Source: CALBPI01 sp963922335
GTDB lineage: Bacteria > Pseudomonadota > Gammaproteobacteria > Steroidobacterales > Woeseiaceae
Reading direction: 5' to 3'
DNA length: 64,000 bases
Assembly (NCBI GenBank): GCA_963922335.1
Contig: CAWUIB010000004.1
Location: 124,001-188,000, forward strand
Shown here one piece after another: positions 63,599-64,000 of the stretch. The position numbers and the translations under genes are program-made. Each line of letters begins with the position of its first letter. Positions within the stretch are counted from its first letter, which is position 1. Below the pieces are notes generated by a model. It saw only the letters and a program-made list of their open reading frames with translations. It was not told the origin of the DNA and did not search any database.

Positions 63599-64000
63599 CT
63601 ACAGCCCGTACAGCATCGGAAGCACGATCGAAAAGCCGAGCCACATGATCAGCGTCAGGGGAATCCCAACGCGGAGGAAATCGGAGAAACTGTAACCGCC
63701 GGCGCTCAGCACCAGCAGGTTGGTCTGGTAGCCAATCGGCGTCGCATAGCTCATGTTCGCACCGAACAGAACCGCAAGGACAAACGGCTTGGGATCGACG
63801 CCCAATTGCGTCGCGATGCTCACGGCGATAGGCGTGCCGATCACGGCAGCCGCATTGTTGGAGACCACATTGGTCAAAACCGACATGATCAGCATGAAGC
63901 CGCTCAGGATTACAGGAATGGACAGACCACTGGTGAGTTCAACGAAAGCGAGCGCGAGGTAATCGGCGGTGCCGGTGACCATCAGTGCGTTACCGAGCGC
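63599..64000 (-). CDS. SLC13/DASS-type permease (C-terminal part; 5' end outside the window)
   Basis: The last 134 residues of a membrane carrier. VLTNVVSNNAAAVIGTPIAVSIA is the second substrate/Na+ motif (NNAAA), then VLFGANMSYATPIGYQTNLLV, which is typical of the family, and the final helix VGIPLTLIMWLGFSIVLPMLY. It resembles the Na+/sulfate or dicarboxylate symporters that also carry TrkA-C domains in the middle, but that part is outside the window. It precedes the DUF885 gene on the same strand by 34 bases. Confidence 0.85.
   Translation of the reverse strand, partial: ALGNALMVTGTADYLALAFVELTSGLSIPVILSGFMLIMSVLTNVVSNNAAAVIGTPIAVSIATQLGVDPKPFVLAVLFGANMSYATPIGYQTNLLVLSAGGYSFSDFLRVGIPLTLIMWLGFSIVLPMLYGL

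Overview
The window looks like chromosomal housekeeping DNA from a Gammaproteobacterium, roughly 58-60% GC by eye. The supporting evidence is a run of conserved gammaproteobacterial clusters: rsmB-fmt-def, LysM-dprA-smg-topA, hemF/hemB/aroE, priA-argS-SPOR and gltBD. The mix of lipoproteins, a DUF885 peptidase-like protein, a sodium:alanine symporter and an SLC13 permease would fit a free-living, possibly marine lineage outside the Enterobacterales. The exact family cannot be told from the sequence alone. I see no rRNA, tRNA, CRISPR array, insertion sequence or prophage. Genes are packed tightly and many overlap by 1-14 bases.

Layout. 1-0.6 kb: a leftward exported protein with secretin-type N domains, cut by the window edge. 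0.8-3.3 kb: polyamine operon (AdoMet decarboxylase, spermidine synthase, ornithine-type decarboxylase). 3.3-9.2 kb: glutamate synthase gltBD, leftward, whose 3' end overlaps the decarboxylase gene. 9.4-13.6 kb: two small lipoproteins, a DUF924 protein, a MATE exporter and a FadI-like thiolase. 13.7-17.4 kb: a coupled set of AGCS symporter, LolA-like protein and outer-membrane barrel. 17.4-22 kb: DUF427 protein, small membrane protein, ferrochelatase, VOC-like protein, 5'-3' exonuclease and HNH nuclease. 22-28 kb: a 355-bp AT-richer gap with two perfect DnaA boxes at or near its end, then priA, argS, a SPOR protein and a CapA-like lipoprotein. 28-35.5 kb (leftward): def, fmt, rsmB, DUF4390, ntrY, an ntrX whose ATPase domain is degenerate, and an ACT-domain protein. 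35.7-44 kb (rightward): LysM lipoprotein, dprA, smg, topA with a lysine-rich tail, an exported methyltransferase-like lipoprotein, hemF and a hydrolase. 44-46 kb (leftward): tag glycosylase and an ECF sigma/anti-sigma pair. 46-53 kb: hemB, aroE and a DUF4397 repeat lipoprotein (rightward), gor (leftward), oligopeptidase A (rightward). 53-54 kb: an HD phosphohydrolase (rightward) and panD (leftward). 54.7-61.7 kb: a complete leftward trp operon, trpL-E-G-D-C-F-B-A plus a DUF2007 rider gene. 61.7-64 kb: a DUF885 lipoprotein and the end of an SLC13 permease.

The clearest regulatory finding is a trp attenuator. A 17-codon leader peptide with tandem Trp codons is followed by mutually exclusive antiterminator and terminator hairpins in front of trpE. 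A good sigma-70-type promoter is placed so that the leader mRNA would start at, or within a base or two of, its AUG. Other points worth a second look are the NtrX lacking GAFTGA and the key Walker residues, the DnaA boxes by priA, the AGCS/LolA-like/barrel operon, and the predicted exported methyltransferase in the place where tsaC often lies. Three haem genes (hemH, hemF, hemB), shikimate dehydrogenase and the trp operon make the window rich in tetrapyrrole and aromatic amino acid synthesis.
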